Origin: Streptomyces sp. ISL-66
GTDB lineage: Bacteria; Actinomycetota; Actinomycetes; Streptomycetales; Streptomycetaceae
Reading direction: 5' to 3'
Assembly (NCBI RefSeq): GCF_018614135.1
Contig: NZ_JAGGOW010000023.1
Coordinates: forward strand, 1-32,454
DNA length: 32,454 bases
Below are positions 8,515 through 16,186 of the stretch, piece by piece. A program made the position numbers and the translations under genes. Within the stretch, counting starts at the first letter, position 1; each line of letters begins with the position of its first letter. The notes under the pieces are model-generated. The model had not been told where the DNA came from and did no database searches. It saw only the letters and a list, made by a program, of their open reading frames with translations.

Positions 8515-9660
8515 CTACTCGACGATCGCCAGCTCCCGCGAGGCGTTGTTGAAGCTGCGGCAGCCGTCCGCCGTGACCGTGATGATGTCCTCGATGCGGA
8601 CGCCGAACCGCCCCGGCAGGTAGATGCCCGGCTCCACGGAGAAGCACATCCCGGGGACGAGGGGCTGCTCCTCGCCCTCGATCATGTACGGCGGTTCGTG
8701 CGTGGTGACGCCGATGCCGTGGCCGGTGCGGTGGATGAACCGCTCGCCGTAGCCGAACTCGGTGATCACCGCGCGGGCCGCCCGGTCCACGTCCTGGCAG
8801 GCGGCGCCCGGCCGGGCCGCCGCCACGCCCGCCAGCTGGGCCTCGCGGACGATGTCGTGGACCCGCTGCTCCTCCTCGGTGGGCTCGCCGACGTGGACGG
8901 TGCGGGAGATGTCCGAGCCGTAGCCGTCCTTGATCCCGCCGAAGTCGAGGACGACCATGTCCCCGCGCTGGATGACCCGGTCGCCGGCCTCGTGGTGCGG
9001 GTTGGCCCCGTTGGGGCCGGATCCGACGACGGTGAAGTCGACCTGGGAGTGGCCGTGGACGCGCAGCAGCGCGGCCAGGTCGGCGGCGACGTCGCTCTCC
9101 CGGCGGCCGGCGAAGGGGACGTGCAGGATCTGCGCGTACGCGGCGTCGGCGGCCGCTCCGGCGGCCGCGAGCCGGGCCAGCTCCCGCTCGTCCTTGACCG
9201 CGCGCAGCATCGGCAGCCCGTCGGACAGCGAGACGTACGAGGTCGTCGGCAACTCCTTCTGCAGGCCCAGCAGATGCAGCGCCCAGGTGTTGTCGCTGAC
9301 CCCGAAGCGGCCGGCCACGTCGAGCAGCGGGGAGGCGACCGCGTACGGGCTCTTCCCGTCGGTCCAGTCGCGCAGGGTCAGCGCGCCCGCCCCGGGCGCC
9401 TTCGCCGCGTCGGGCGCCTCCAGCGCGGGGACGACGAGGACGGGCTCCTGGCCGACGGCGAGGACGAGCAGGGTCAGTCTCTCGGTGTCGATGGGCCGGT
9501 AGCCGGTGAGGTGGGCGAGGTCGGGCCCGGGGGAGATCAGCAGGCCCGCCAGGCCGGCGTCGGCGGCCGACTGCGCGGCTGCGGTCATCCGGGCGGCGTA
9601 ATCGGCGGCCGTGAAGGGATCGGCGGCGTGGGCGGAGTCTTGAGCGGAGTCGTGGTCCAT
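8515..9660 (-). CDS. M24 aminopeptidase P / Xaa-Pro dipeptidase family
   Basis: A 381-residue cytosolic metallopeptidase with the pita-bread fold. An N-terminal creatinase-like domain (about 20-145) precedes the M24 catalytic domain (about 155-381). All five metal ligands of the dinuclear site are present: D239 in VLDFGG, D250 in GYGSDISRT, H314 in HRTGHGIG, E343 in FSVEPGIY and E357 in VRIEDI. The motif HRTGHGIGVTTHEPPY is typical of Xaa-Pro peptidases. It removes residues next to proline in peptides and aids peptide recycling. The ATG at 9660 is preceded by AGGA about 8 bases away; the frame stays open further upstream but without conserved sequence. It is read towards treZ and away from the tRNA. 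Confidence 0.93.
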   Translation of the reverse strand: MDHDSAQDSAHAADPFTAADYAARMTAAAQSAADAGLAGLLISPGPDLAHLTGYRPIDTERLTLLVLAVGQEPVLVVPALEAPDAAKAPGAGALTLRDWTDGKSPYAVASPLLDVAGRFGVSDNTWALHLLGLQKELPTTSYVSLSDGLPMLRAVKDERELARLAAAGAAADAAYAQILHVPFAGRRESDVAADLAALLRVHGHSQVDFTVVGSGPNGANPHHEAGDRVIQRGDMVVLDFGGIKDGYGSDISRTVHVGEPTEEEQRVHDIVREAQLAGVAAARPGAACQDVDRAARAVITEFGYGERFIHRTGHGIGVTTHEPPYMIEGEEQPLVPGMCFSVEPGIYLPGRFGVRIEDIITVTADGCRSFNNASRELAIVE

Positions 9661-9737
9661 ACGGGGATCCTGCCGTGAGCCGCCCGCCGAGGGCAGGGGC
9701 CGCGCCGGTCGGAGCCCGGCACGGGCCGCCGCCCCTC

Positions 9738-9767
9738 GGACCAGGCCCGCCCGGGCGGGCCTGGTCC
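9738..9767. repeat. 30-bp perfect palindrome before tRNA-His
   Basis: Positions 9738-9752 are the exact reverse complement of 9753-9767. It lies 78 bp upstream of the M24 peptidase start and 122 bp before the tRNA, between divergent units. It could be an operator or insulator; the rest of 9661-9889 shows only a possible tRNA promoter. Confidence 0.5.
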
Positions 9768-9845
9768 GTGTATGTGGCGCTCGCGCTCGGGGCGGCCCCC
9801 GCGGTGTCGCCGATAAGGCGTCGCGGGAGCACCGTGCTGATCGGC

Positions 9846-9851
9846 TATGCT
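9846..9851 (+). promoter_or_regulatory. Possible -10 element of the tRNA-His gene
   Basis: TATGCT fits the TANNNT -10 pattern and stands 38 bases before the mature tRNA 5' end, a reasonable distance for a precursor leader. No good -35 hexamer is seen at the right spacing. Confidence 0.3.
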
Positions 9852-9889
9852 GTGCATGCACATCGATCGGGTGGTCCGCCGCCCGTCGT

Positions 9890-9963
9890 GGTGGGTGTAG
9901 CTCAGTTGGTAGAGCACCTGGTTGTGGTCCAGGTGGCCGCGGGTTCAAGTCCCGTCACTCACC
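9890..9963 (+). tRNA. tRNA-His (anticodon GTG)
   Basis: A full cloverleaf can be folded. The acceptor arm is 9891-9897 with 9956-9962 (one G-U), with the extra G-1 at 9890 opposite C73 at 9963, the identity element of tRNA-His. The D arm is GCTC/GAGC. The anticodon arm is CCTGG/CCAGG around loop TTGTGGT, giving anticodon GTG. The T arm is GCGGG/CCCGT with loop TTCAAGT. The CCA end is not encoded. A strong terminator follows at once. Confidence 0.97.
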
Positions 9964-9969
9964 CTGTTG

Positions 9970-10013
9970 ATCCCGTAGGGGTACGAGGTTTCCTCGTACC
10001 CCTACGGGATTTT
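9970..10013 (+). terminator. Intrinsic terminator of tRNA-His
   Basis: A perfect 19-bp stem (9970-9988 with 9992-10010) with a TTT loop is followed by TTT. It starts 6 bases after the tRNA and is the strongest terminator in the window; the same stem could also stop transcripts arriving from the phospholipase gene on the other strand. Confidence 0.92.
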
Positions 10014-10138
10014 CCGTCTCCGGACCGTCTCAGGGCCGCCTCCCGGCTGCTTCCTCTGCTTCGCCCCTTCGCCTTGCGCCGCGATGCCGGGCGTCGGGCG
10101 TCCTGGCAGGATCGGCGCCATGAAGAGCGACATCGCGG

Positions 10139-12199
10139 TCAGACGGTCTTGATCGCCGGGTCCGAAATGCCCGTCGCGCCCGTTTCGACGTGGCCCGCGA
10201 AGCGGCGCAGGAAGGTGGTGTCCACGTCGGAGACGACCTTCACGTCGTACCAGCGGGCCGTGGTGCGCAGGTCCACCGCGTACGGGACCGTCGCGCCCGG
10301 GTTGACCTTGAAGGTCTGGGCCGCGCCGCCGTAGGCATTGGTGACGGTCAGGTTGACGGCCGCCGTACCGGCGTTGGTCAGGGAGAGGAGCAGATTGCCG
10401 GAGGTCCCGTCGTGGCGGGCCGTGACCTCGGGGCCGGCCTTCTTCGCCGGGCCCTTCCAGGTGCGCAGGAAGCCGTTCGGACCCCAGACCGTGAGGTTGA
10501 TCTGGTTGCCGGTGGAGCTGCTCGTGCTCCAGGTGTCCGCGAGGGTCCTGCCCGCCCCGACCGTGTAGGGCCACGGGCCGTCCGTACGGTTGCCCGAGGT
10601 GCTGTGGAAGTGGGCGCCGAGCGAGGGACCCGAGGAGAAGGTCAGCGTGAACTGGCCCGTGGAGACGGTGGCCTTGCCGTCCACGTACGGGACGTAGCCC
10701 AGCGCGCGCGTCGGCTTGCTGCCGGCCTCCTGCCTCGACAGGGTGCCCGTGGCCGGCGGGACCGGGCGGTAGGACGGGTGGGTGTTGTGGTCCGGCGGCA
10801 CGTAACCCGCCGTGGAGGGCAGGGCGGCCGGGGACGCGTCGGTCCTGCTGAAGTCGAAGGCCGAGGTCAGGTCGCCGCAGACCGCGCGGCGCCACGGCGA
10901 GATGTTGGGCTCCTGCACCCCGAACCGCTTCTCCATGAAGCGGATCACCGAGGTGTGGTCGAAGGTCTCGGAACAGACGTAGCCGCCCTTGCTCCACGGG
11001 GAGACCACGATCATCGGGACGCGCGGGCCGAGCCCGTACGGGCCGGCCGCGTAACCGCCGCCGCCCGCGTAGAGGTCCTTGGTGACGTCGGCGGTCGACA
11101 GGCCCCACGCGGAGGAGGCCGGCGGGTACGGCGGTACGACGTGGTCGAAGAAGCCGTCGTTCTCGTCGTAGGTGATGAAGAAGGCGGTCTTCGCCCAGAG
11201 CGCCGGGTTCGCGGTCAGCGCGTCGAGCACCTGCGAGATGTACCAGGCGCCGAAGTTCGCGGGCCAGTTCGGGTGCTCGCTGAACGCCTCGGGCGCCGCG
11301 ATCCACGAGACCTGGGGCAGGGTGCCGTTCACCACGTCCGCGCGCAGCTTGTCGAAGTACCCTTCGCCCGCCTTGGCGTTGGTGCCCGTGCGCGCCTTCT
11401 CGTACAGGGCGCTGCCCGGCTGGGCGTTGCGGTAGGAGTTGAAGTACAGCAGTGAGTTGTCGCCGTAGTTGCCCCGGAAGGCGTCGCTGATCCAGCCCCA
11501 CGAACCGGCCGCGTCCAGGCCGTCGCCTATGTCCTGGTAGATCTTCCAGGACACCCCGGCCGACTCCAGGCGCTCGGGGTAGGTCTTCCAGCCGTAGCCG
11601 GCCTCCTGGTTGCCGAGGACCGGGCCGCCGCCGACGCCGTCGTTGCCCGTGTGACCCGACCACAGGTAGTAGCGGTTGGGGTCGGTTGCCCCGATGAAGG
11701 AGCAGTGGTAGGAGTCGCAGACGGTGAAGGCGTCGGCGAGCGCGTAGTGGAACGGGATGTCGTTCCGGGTCATGTACGACATGGTCGTCGCGGTCTTGGC
11801 GGGGACCCACTTGTCGTACTTGCCGTTGTTGTACGCCGTGTGGCCGCCGGCCCAGTCGTGGTTGAGCCCCTCGACGAACCGCATGCCGAGATCGTTGACC
11901 TGCGGGTTGAAGGGGAGGACGTCCTTCGTCCCGTTGGACTGGTAGAAGACGGACTTGCCGTTGTCCTGCAGGACGGGACGCGGGTCGCCGAAGCCCCGTA
12001 CGCCCTTCATCGAGCCGAAGTACTGGTCGAAGGACCGGTTCTCCTGCACGAGGACGACGATGTGCTCGATGTCCTGGATGGTCCCGGTGCTGCCCTGCGC
12101 CGGGATGGCGGCGGCGCGCGCGATGCTCTCGTTCAGCATCGTGGCGGCGGCCGAGCCGCCCGCGATCTGCAGGAACCTGCGGCGGTTCAGTTCTGCCAT
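10139..12199 (-). CDS. Phosphocholine-type phospholipase C, Tat-exported
   Basis: A 686-residue secreted enzyme of the phosphoesterase family (bacterial phospholipase C / AcpA type) that hydrolyses phospholipids to diacylglycerol and the phosphorylated head group. It has a twin-arginine signal, MAELNRRRFLQIAGGSAAAT. The catalytic domain starts at IEHIVVLVQENRSFDQYFG (44-62) and contains GATDPNRYYLWSGHTGN, TYDENDGFFDHVVPP and the SETFDHTSVIRFMEKRFG block, which hold the conserved acidic, Thr and His residues of the family. The last about 200 residues fit the two beta domains (DUF756) usual in these enzymes. The ATG at 12199 is selected because it puts the RR motif at residues 6-8 and has AGAGG upstream; earlier in-frame ATGs encode a repeat. 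It releases phosphate-containing head groups outside the cell. Confidence 0.92.
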   Translation of the reverse strand: MAELNRRRFLQIAGGSAAATMLNESIARAAAIPAQGSTGTIQDIEHIVVLVQENRSFDQYFGSMKGVRGFGDPRPVLQDNGKSVFYQSNGTKDVLPFNPQVNDLGMRFVEGLNHDWAGGHTAYNNGKYDKWVPAKTATTMSYMTRNDIPFHYALADAFTVCDSYHCSFIGATDPNRYYLWSGHTGNDGVGGGPVLGNQEAGYGWKTYPERLESAGVSWKIYQDIGDGLDAAGSWGWISDAFRGNYGDNSLLYFNSYRNAQPGSALYEKARTGTNAKAGEGYFDKLRADVVNGTLPQVSWIAAPEAFSEHPNWPANFGAWYISQVLDALTANPALWAKTAFFITYDENDGFFDHVVPPYPPASSAWGLSTADVTKDLYAGGGGYAAGPYGLGPRVPMIVVSPWSKGGYVCSETFDHTSVIRFMEKRFGVQEPNISPWRRAVCGDLTSAFDFSRTDASPAALPSTAGYVPPDHNTHPSYRPVPPATGTLSRQEAGSKPTRALGYVPYVDGKATVSTGQFTLTFSSGPSLGAHFHSTSGNRTDGPWPYTVGAGRTLADTWSTSSSTGNQINLTVWGPNGFLRTWKGPAKKAGPEVTARHDGTSGNLLLSLTNAGTAAVNLTVTNAYGGAAQTFKVNPGATVPYAVDLRTTARWYDVKVVSDVDTTFLRRFAGHVETGATGISDPAIKTV

Positions 12200-12451
12200 G
12201 GTGTCGACGACCTCTGCGGAGTGGAGACGGTGCGGGGTGGTGGAAGGCTGTGCGGGTGTCCGTGGCATCTGGGGCATCTGGGGCACCCCGAGAACAGCGG
12301 TCCCGGGGTACCGGTCGGCATTGCTTTCGTGACAGTGGGCCGTACACCTGGAGAACGGAAGCCCCCGTCGGCCGCTTCCTGCCCCACGGGCCGCTTTTCG
12401 TCACGGGACCGCACCACCGACCCGGGTGCTCACCCGCCCCGGCGTGGCCGG

Positions 12452-13888
12452 ATGAGCATCCGTACTCAGGACCGGGGCGCGGCCGCTTGCCAGGGTGGGG
12501 CCACGCCGATTCAGCCATCCGTACCACGGCCGCGCGCCGGGATCACCGCCGTCGCCAGCGCACTGCCCGGGGAAGTCCTGACCTCCGACCGGCTCCAGCG
12601 AGAGGTGGCCCGGCGCGGCGGACTCACGCTGCCGCCCACGCTGCTGACCCGGGCCACCGGGATCCGCACCCGCCGGATCGCGGGCGACGGCGTGTACGCC
12701 TCCACCCTCGCCGTGGACGCGGCCCGCCGGGCCCTCGACTCCGCCGGCCTCGGCCCGCTCGACGTCGACCTGCTGCTCTTCGCCTCCGCCTCCCGCGACG
12801 TCGCCGAGCCCGCCACCGCGCACATCGTGCAGGCCGAACTCGGTACGAGGGCCCACGCGCTGGACGTCACCAACGCCTGCAACAGCTTCGTCAACGGCAT
12901 CGACCTCGCCCGGAGCATGATCCTGGCCGGGCGGGCCCGCCGCCCTCTGGTGGTCACCGGGGAGACCCCGAGCCGGGCCGTGCGGACGGCGCCCGCCGAC
13001 TTCGCCGAGTTCCGCGACGGCTTCGCCGGCTACACCTTCGGTGACGCGGGGGCCGCCGTCGTCGTGGAGGCGGTGGAGCGCGGCGGGATCCTCGACGTGG
13101 ACACCGAGACGCACTCCGAGCACTGGGAGGCCGGCGGCATCCCCGGCGGCGGTTCGCGCCACCCGCGCGGAGACGCGTACACGTACTTCCGCGGCGACGG
13201 GAACGAACTGCGCGGCGTCTTCGAGAAGGTGGGCACCGCCGTCATCGACCGGACCCTGCACCGCACGGGCATGGACTGGGACGGTTTCGCGAAGGTACTG
13301 GTGCACCAGGTGACGGTGCCGTACCTGGAGCGGTTCGCCGAGCTGACCGGGGTTCCCGCCGGGAAGCTGGTGGTGACGGTGCCGGAGCTCGGCAACATCG
13401 CGAGCGCGACCATCGGGGTGCAGCTGGACCGCATATTCGGGGAACTCGCGCCCGGCGAACGGGTGTTGTTCGTCGGGCTCGGCGGCGGAATCAGCATCAT
13501 GACGATGGTCTGGGAAAACGCGCTGAATTGCATCAGATGCAACATTGCGCACAGTGACGGAAGCGGCCGTCCGGGCTTGGAGTGGGTGAGCCGGACGGCC
13601 AGGGATGCTACCGAACCCGGAACGGTTCAGTCTGCTGACGGTCTTGATCGTCAGGTTCAGGTACTTCTTTGCCCAGGTCCACCCGCTCGGCCTGGATCGA
13701 CCACGACGGCGAACCCCATCACCGAGGGCGCGCTAATCCGCCTGGAAGTCCACCACCTGCCCGGAGGCGAGCGGTGCTCACCCTTGGTTCTTACCGGAGG
13801 AGATGACGAGCTTGCGGGCGGACTCCGCACCGAGCTCTACGATCCCGCCTCCTTGGAGCCCGAGCCGCGCCACGAAGTGCCCCGGTAG
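12452..13888 (+). CDS. KAS III (FabH-like) with abnormal C-terminal run-on
   Basis: Residues 30-356 are a 3-oxoacyl-ACP synthase III, the thiolase-fold enzyme that condenses an acyl-CoA starter with malonyl-ACP. The catalytic triad is intact: C143 in DVTNACNSFVNGI, H285 in VLVHQVTVPYLERF and N315 in ELGNIASATIG. The normal family ends just after GGGISIMTMVWE (345-356). Here the frame continues 122 residues more to 13888 with no recognisable domain and passes through a terminator-like hairpin at 13565-13600. In the run AAAA at 13515-13518, one base fewer would put TGA 13524-13526 in frame, three codons after VWE. So either a one-base insertion or a sequencing error has extended it. ATG 12452 is the only plausible start before the fold; the first 25 residues are unstructured and no Shine-Dalgarno is seen. 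Confidence 0.8.
   Translation: MSIRTQDRGAAACQGGATPIQPSVPRPRAGITAVASALPGEVLTSDRLQREVARRGGLTLPPTLLTRATGIRTRRIAGDGVYASTLAVDAARRALDSAGLGPLDVDLLLFASASRDVAEPATAHIVQAELGTRAHALDVTNACNSFVNGIDLARSMILAGRARRPLVVTGETPSRAVRTAPADFAEFRDGFAGYTFGDAGAAVVVEAVERGGILDVDTETHSEHWEAGGIPGGGSRHPRGDAYTYFRGDGNELRGVFEKVGTAVIDRTLHRTGMDWDGFAKVLVHQVTVPYLERFAELTGVPAGKLVVTVPELGNIASATIGVQLDRIFGELAPGERVLFVGLGGGISIMTMVWENALNCIRCNIAHSDGSGRPGLEWVSRTARDATEPGTVQSADGLDRQVQVLLCPGPPARPGSTTTANPITEGALIRLEVHHLPGGERCSPLVLTGGDDELAGGLRTELYDPASLEPEPRHEVPR
13565..13600 (+). terminator. Terminator-like hairpin inside the KAS III run-on
   Basis: A 10-bp perfect stem (13565-13574 with 13591-13600) has a 16-base loop and lies 39 bases after the TGA that would end a normal-length KAS III. 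Its place suggests it is the original terminator of that gene. Confidence 0.55.
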
Positions 13889-14231
13889 CGGCGGCCTGGG
13901 ACAATGGAGGAAGACACTCAGAGCCGAACGGGAGCCTTCCACTCCCGCCCAGCACCGACTGCGGTGATCATCTTGGCAGCACGCATCGGCGCACTGATCC
14001 TCGACACCATGCTGTTAGACATCGCGCTGCTGATCACGGCCACAGAAAGCCGTCCCCTCCTTCAACAGCGGTGCGTCGGCCTGCTGCTCCAGGGCAGTCG
14101 ATACGGCCGATTACCAGCGGCGCATGAACCGCCTCGCCCACGGCCGGCGGCTGAAACCGGCCGGGCGAGGTCACGAAGGCGAGACCGTCAAGGCTGGTCA
14201 AGACCATCACAGATCCGTGAGAGGGGTCGCC
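13604..14231. other. Low-coding region between KAS III and cupredoxin
   Basis: About 630 bases carry no gene I can support apart from the out-of-character tail of the KAS III frame. Third-position G/C bias is weak and base composition more mixed than in neighbours. An ATG at 13904 opens 119 codons with a hydrophobic stretch (APTAVIILAARIGALILDTM) and two TTA codons, but it lacks a clear Shine-Dalgarno, turns Arg/Pro-rich and runs into the cupredoxin gene. On the reverse strand 13892-13789 reads HFVARLGLQGGGIVELG and ends in a TGA, without a start. These may be decayed remains of inserted or deleted genes. Confidence 0.35.
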
Positions 14232-14633
14232 ATGTCGCTCATCCGTTCCCGCCGCATTCGTAACCGTACTCGGGGAGCAGCGGTCGGCGCCGCCTGCGTC
14301 TTGCTCGCGATCGTCGGCGCCACAAGCACCAGCGCCACGCCCCTGTCCCCACCCGCCAGCACGTCGACCGTCACGGTCGAGAGTGCAGAGGTTCGCATCC
14401 AAGACTTCAAGTTCACCCCTGCGGAGGTCAAGGTAACCGCCGGCGCAAAAATCACCGTGACGAACGAGGACTCGGCTCCGCACACCTTGACCGCCACCGA
14501 GGGCTATGCCTTCGACACCGGCACGATCGAAGCCGGCAAGTCCGCCACCTTCACCGCACCGTCTAAGCCCGGCAGCTACCCCTTCTTCTGCTCCATCCAC
14601 CCGCAGATGAAGGGGACACTCATCGTCAGCTGA
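14232..14633 (+). CDS. Secreted cupredoxin (plastocyanin-like) protein
   Basis: A 133-residue small blue-copper-type protein. After a basic N-terminus (MSLIRSRRIRNRTRG) comes a Sec-type hydrophobic segment at about 15-35, then a Ser/Thr/Pro spacer, then one cupredoxin beta-sandwich at about 48-133. The type 1 copper ligands are in order: H84 in DSAPHTLTA, C120 and H123 in FFCSIHPQM, and M126. It should carry or store electrons outside the membrane, possibly with a copper oxidase, but no partner lies nearby. GAGGGG 5 bases before ATG 14232 fixes the start. Codon bias is weaker than in the core genes and it sits in the disturbed region, so it could be a horizontally moved unit. Confidence 0.9.
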   Translation: MSLIRSRRIRNRTRGAAVGAACVLLAIVGATSTSATPLSPPASTSTVTVESAEVRIQDFKFTPAEVKVTAGAKITVTNEDSAPHTLTATEGYAFDTGTIEAGKSATFTAPSKPGSYPFFCSIHPQMKGTLIVS

Positions 14634-14656
14634 CGCTCTACTTCGTCACCGGGCCC

Positions 14657-14686
14657 GGCCCGGCACACCGACTGGCATGCCGGGCC
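14657..14686 (+). terminator. Possible terminator after cupredoxin gene
   Basis: An 8-bp G/C stem (14657-14664 with 14679-14686) has a 14-base loop and lies 23 bases after the cupredoxin stop. Confidence 0.4.
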
Positions 14687-14687
14687 T

Positions 14688-15742
14688 GTGCCTGAAGGCG
14701 GGGGCGCTGCGCTCAGGCAGCGCGATCTCTGCGGCATACCCCGCGGGGGACCCAGCGACGAACCCCGTGGCGATCTCCGTGGCGGGCCCAGCAACGGGCC
14801 CAGCGACGATCCCCGTAGCCATCCCCGTACCACCACCCCCCTCCCCGCCCTGCGCATCGCGGTCACCGGCGCCAGCGGATTCTGCGGCGGTCACGTCGCC
14901 CGAGCCGCGGCGGACGCCGGGGCTCGGGTGGTGTGCCCGGGCCGCAGGTCGGGCACGGTCGGGGAGCACCGCTTCTGGGACGCGGCCCGCGGGGAGCCGG
15001 ACCTCTCGGGCACGGACCTGGTCGTGCACTGCGCGGCGGCGGTCGGCGACCCGGCGCCCGGGTCGCGCGCCGAGGCCCTGATGCACGCGGTGAACGTGAC
15101 GGGCACCGAGCGGCTGCTGCGCGCGGCGGGCACCCGGCCCGTGGTCTGGTCAGCAGCGCCAGCGTGTACGACCCCCGCCTCGACCGTTCCCTCGTCACCG
15201 AGGACCACCCGCGCGCGGGGCACCTGAACGCCTACGACCGTACGAAGGCGGCCGGCGAGGCCCTGGCGCTGGCCGCCGGGGCGGTGGTGCTGCGCCCGCG
15301 CGCCGTCTACGGCCCGGGCGACACCCAGCTGCTGCCCCGCCTGCTCTCCCGGGTCCGCGCCGGAACCCTGTTCCTGCCGGGCCCGGACGTCCGCCTCAGC
15401 CTGACGGCGGTGGAGAACCTCGCGGCGGCCTGCCTGGCCGCCCCCGGCTGGGCCCCGGGCGCGTACAACATCGCCGACGCCGAGCCGTACGGACGCGACG
15501 GCGCCGTCCGCGAGGTGCTGCGCGCCCACGGCGTCCGTGCCCGCGTCCGCCACCTCCCGCCGGCCCTGGCCACCGCGGCGGCCAGAATCGCGGAAGCGGT
15601 CTCCCGCGGCGAACCGGCCCTCAGCCGCTACGCGGTGGACCAGCTCGCCCACCCGGTCGCCCTGGACCTGACCCGGGCCCGCACGCAGGGCTGGACCCCG
15701 TCCCGCACGCTGCGGGACTACCTCAGCCCTCCGCGGGGGTGA
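14688..15742 (+). pseudogene. NAD-dependent epimerase/dehydratase, frameshifted
   Basis: Two overlapping frames together give one extended short-chain dehydrogenase of about 300 residues. The first frame has the nucleotide-binding RIAVTGASGFCGGHVARAAA (from about 14856) and VVHCAAAVGD. The second has VSSASVYD, the catalytic AYDRTKAAGEAL (Tyr and Lys), VLRPRAVYGPGD, and runs to a TGA at 15740. They join at 15146-15150: the sequence has TCTGGT where TCTGGGT would restore PVVWVSSASVYD. A one-base G deletion in this run therefore splits the gene; it may be a true mutation or a base-calling error. The start is also unclear: the only in-frame start before the fold is GTG 14688, which would add about 55 repetitive residues, so CTG 14853 or loss of the native start are options. 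The 3' end overlaps msrB by 20 bp. Confidence 0.85.
14735..14840 (+). repeat. Imperfect tandem repeats before the epimerase fold
   Basis: Variants of GACGAACCCCGTGGCGAT, GGGCCCAGCRACG and CATCCCCGTACC follow one another several times. Read in the epimerase frame they give Pro/Gly/Ser/Asp-rich residues with no fold. They may come from slippage and may have displaced the native start. Confidence 0.45.
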
Positions 15743-16130
15743 GCCGCAGCGAGATGGAGTTGATGCAGTACCGCTGGTCCGTGGGCGTCGGGTAGCCCTC
15801 GCCCTCGAAGACGTGGCCCAGGTGGGAGCCGCACTTCGCGCAGAGCACCTCGGTGCGGACCATGCCGTGCGCCACGTCCGCCTTCAGCTCGACCGCGTCG
15901 GAGTCCTTCGGGTCGTAGAAGGACGGCCAGCCGCAGTGCGACTCGAACTTCTCCGTGGAGCGGAACAGCTCGGAGCCGCAGCCGCGGCAGGAGTAGACGC
16001 CTTCGGTCTTGGTGTCCGTGTACTCACCGCGGAAGGCGGGCTCGGTACCGGCGAGGCGCAGCACCTGGTACTCGGACGGCGTCAGCTCCGCCTGCCACTG
16101 CTCGTCCGTCTTCTCTACCTCGTACGACAT
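15723..16130 (-). CDS. msrB: Peptide-methionine (R)-S-oxide reductase MsrB
   Basis: A 135-residue single-domain MsrB (EC 1.8.4.12) that reduces methionine-R-sulfoxide in proteins back to methionine with thioredoxin as donor. It has the zinc site C48-x2-C51 (YSCRGCG) and C97-x2-C100 (LCAKCG), the family block [26 protein letters not shown], and the catalytic cysteine C122 in [12 protein letters not shown]. Length is standard. ATG 16130 has GGAG 6 bases upstream. It lies 56 bp downstream of the murC stop on the same strand, so it may be read from the murC transcript. The gene is cytosolic and part of oxidative damage repair, fitting the OsmC gene a few kb away. Confidence 0.97.
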   Translation of the reverse strand: MSYEVEKTDEQWQAELTPSEYQVLRLAGTEPAFRGEYTDTKTEGVYSCRGCGSELFRSTEKFESHCGWPSFYDPKDSDAVELKADVAHGMVRTEVLCAKCGSHLGHVFEGEGYPTPTDQRYCINSISLRLTPAEG

Positions 16131-16186
16131 GACTCTCCTGCTCCCTCGAAACCGACTCGGAACCGACCTGGCACCGGTCCGGACCG

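Noticed and set aside
12200..12286. Longer N-terminus of phospholipase C with MPQMPQMP repeat
   Set aside because: It would push the Tat motif 35 residues inwards; the ATG at 12199 with AGAGG upstream gives a normal signal.
11651..12451. Upstream extension of the KAS III frame
   Set aside because: It overlaps the phospholipase gene on the other strand and shows no KAS III sequence; the fold begins after 12530.
14124..14231. Earlier ATG for the cupredoxin
   Set aside because: It adds a basic, non-signal segment; ATG 14232 has GAGGGG at the right distance and starts a proper signal peptide.
13904..14263. 119-codon frame with a hydrophobic stretch
   Set aside because: No clear ribosome site, TTA codons, Arg/Pro-rich end running over the start of the cupredoxin gene; kept only as a possible relic.
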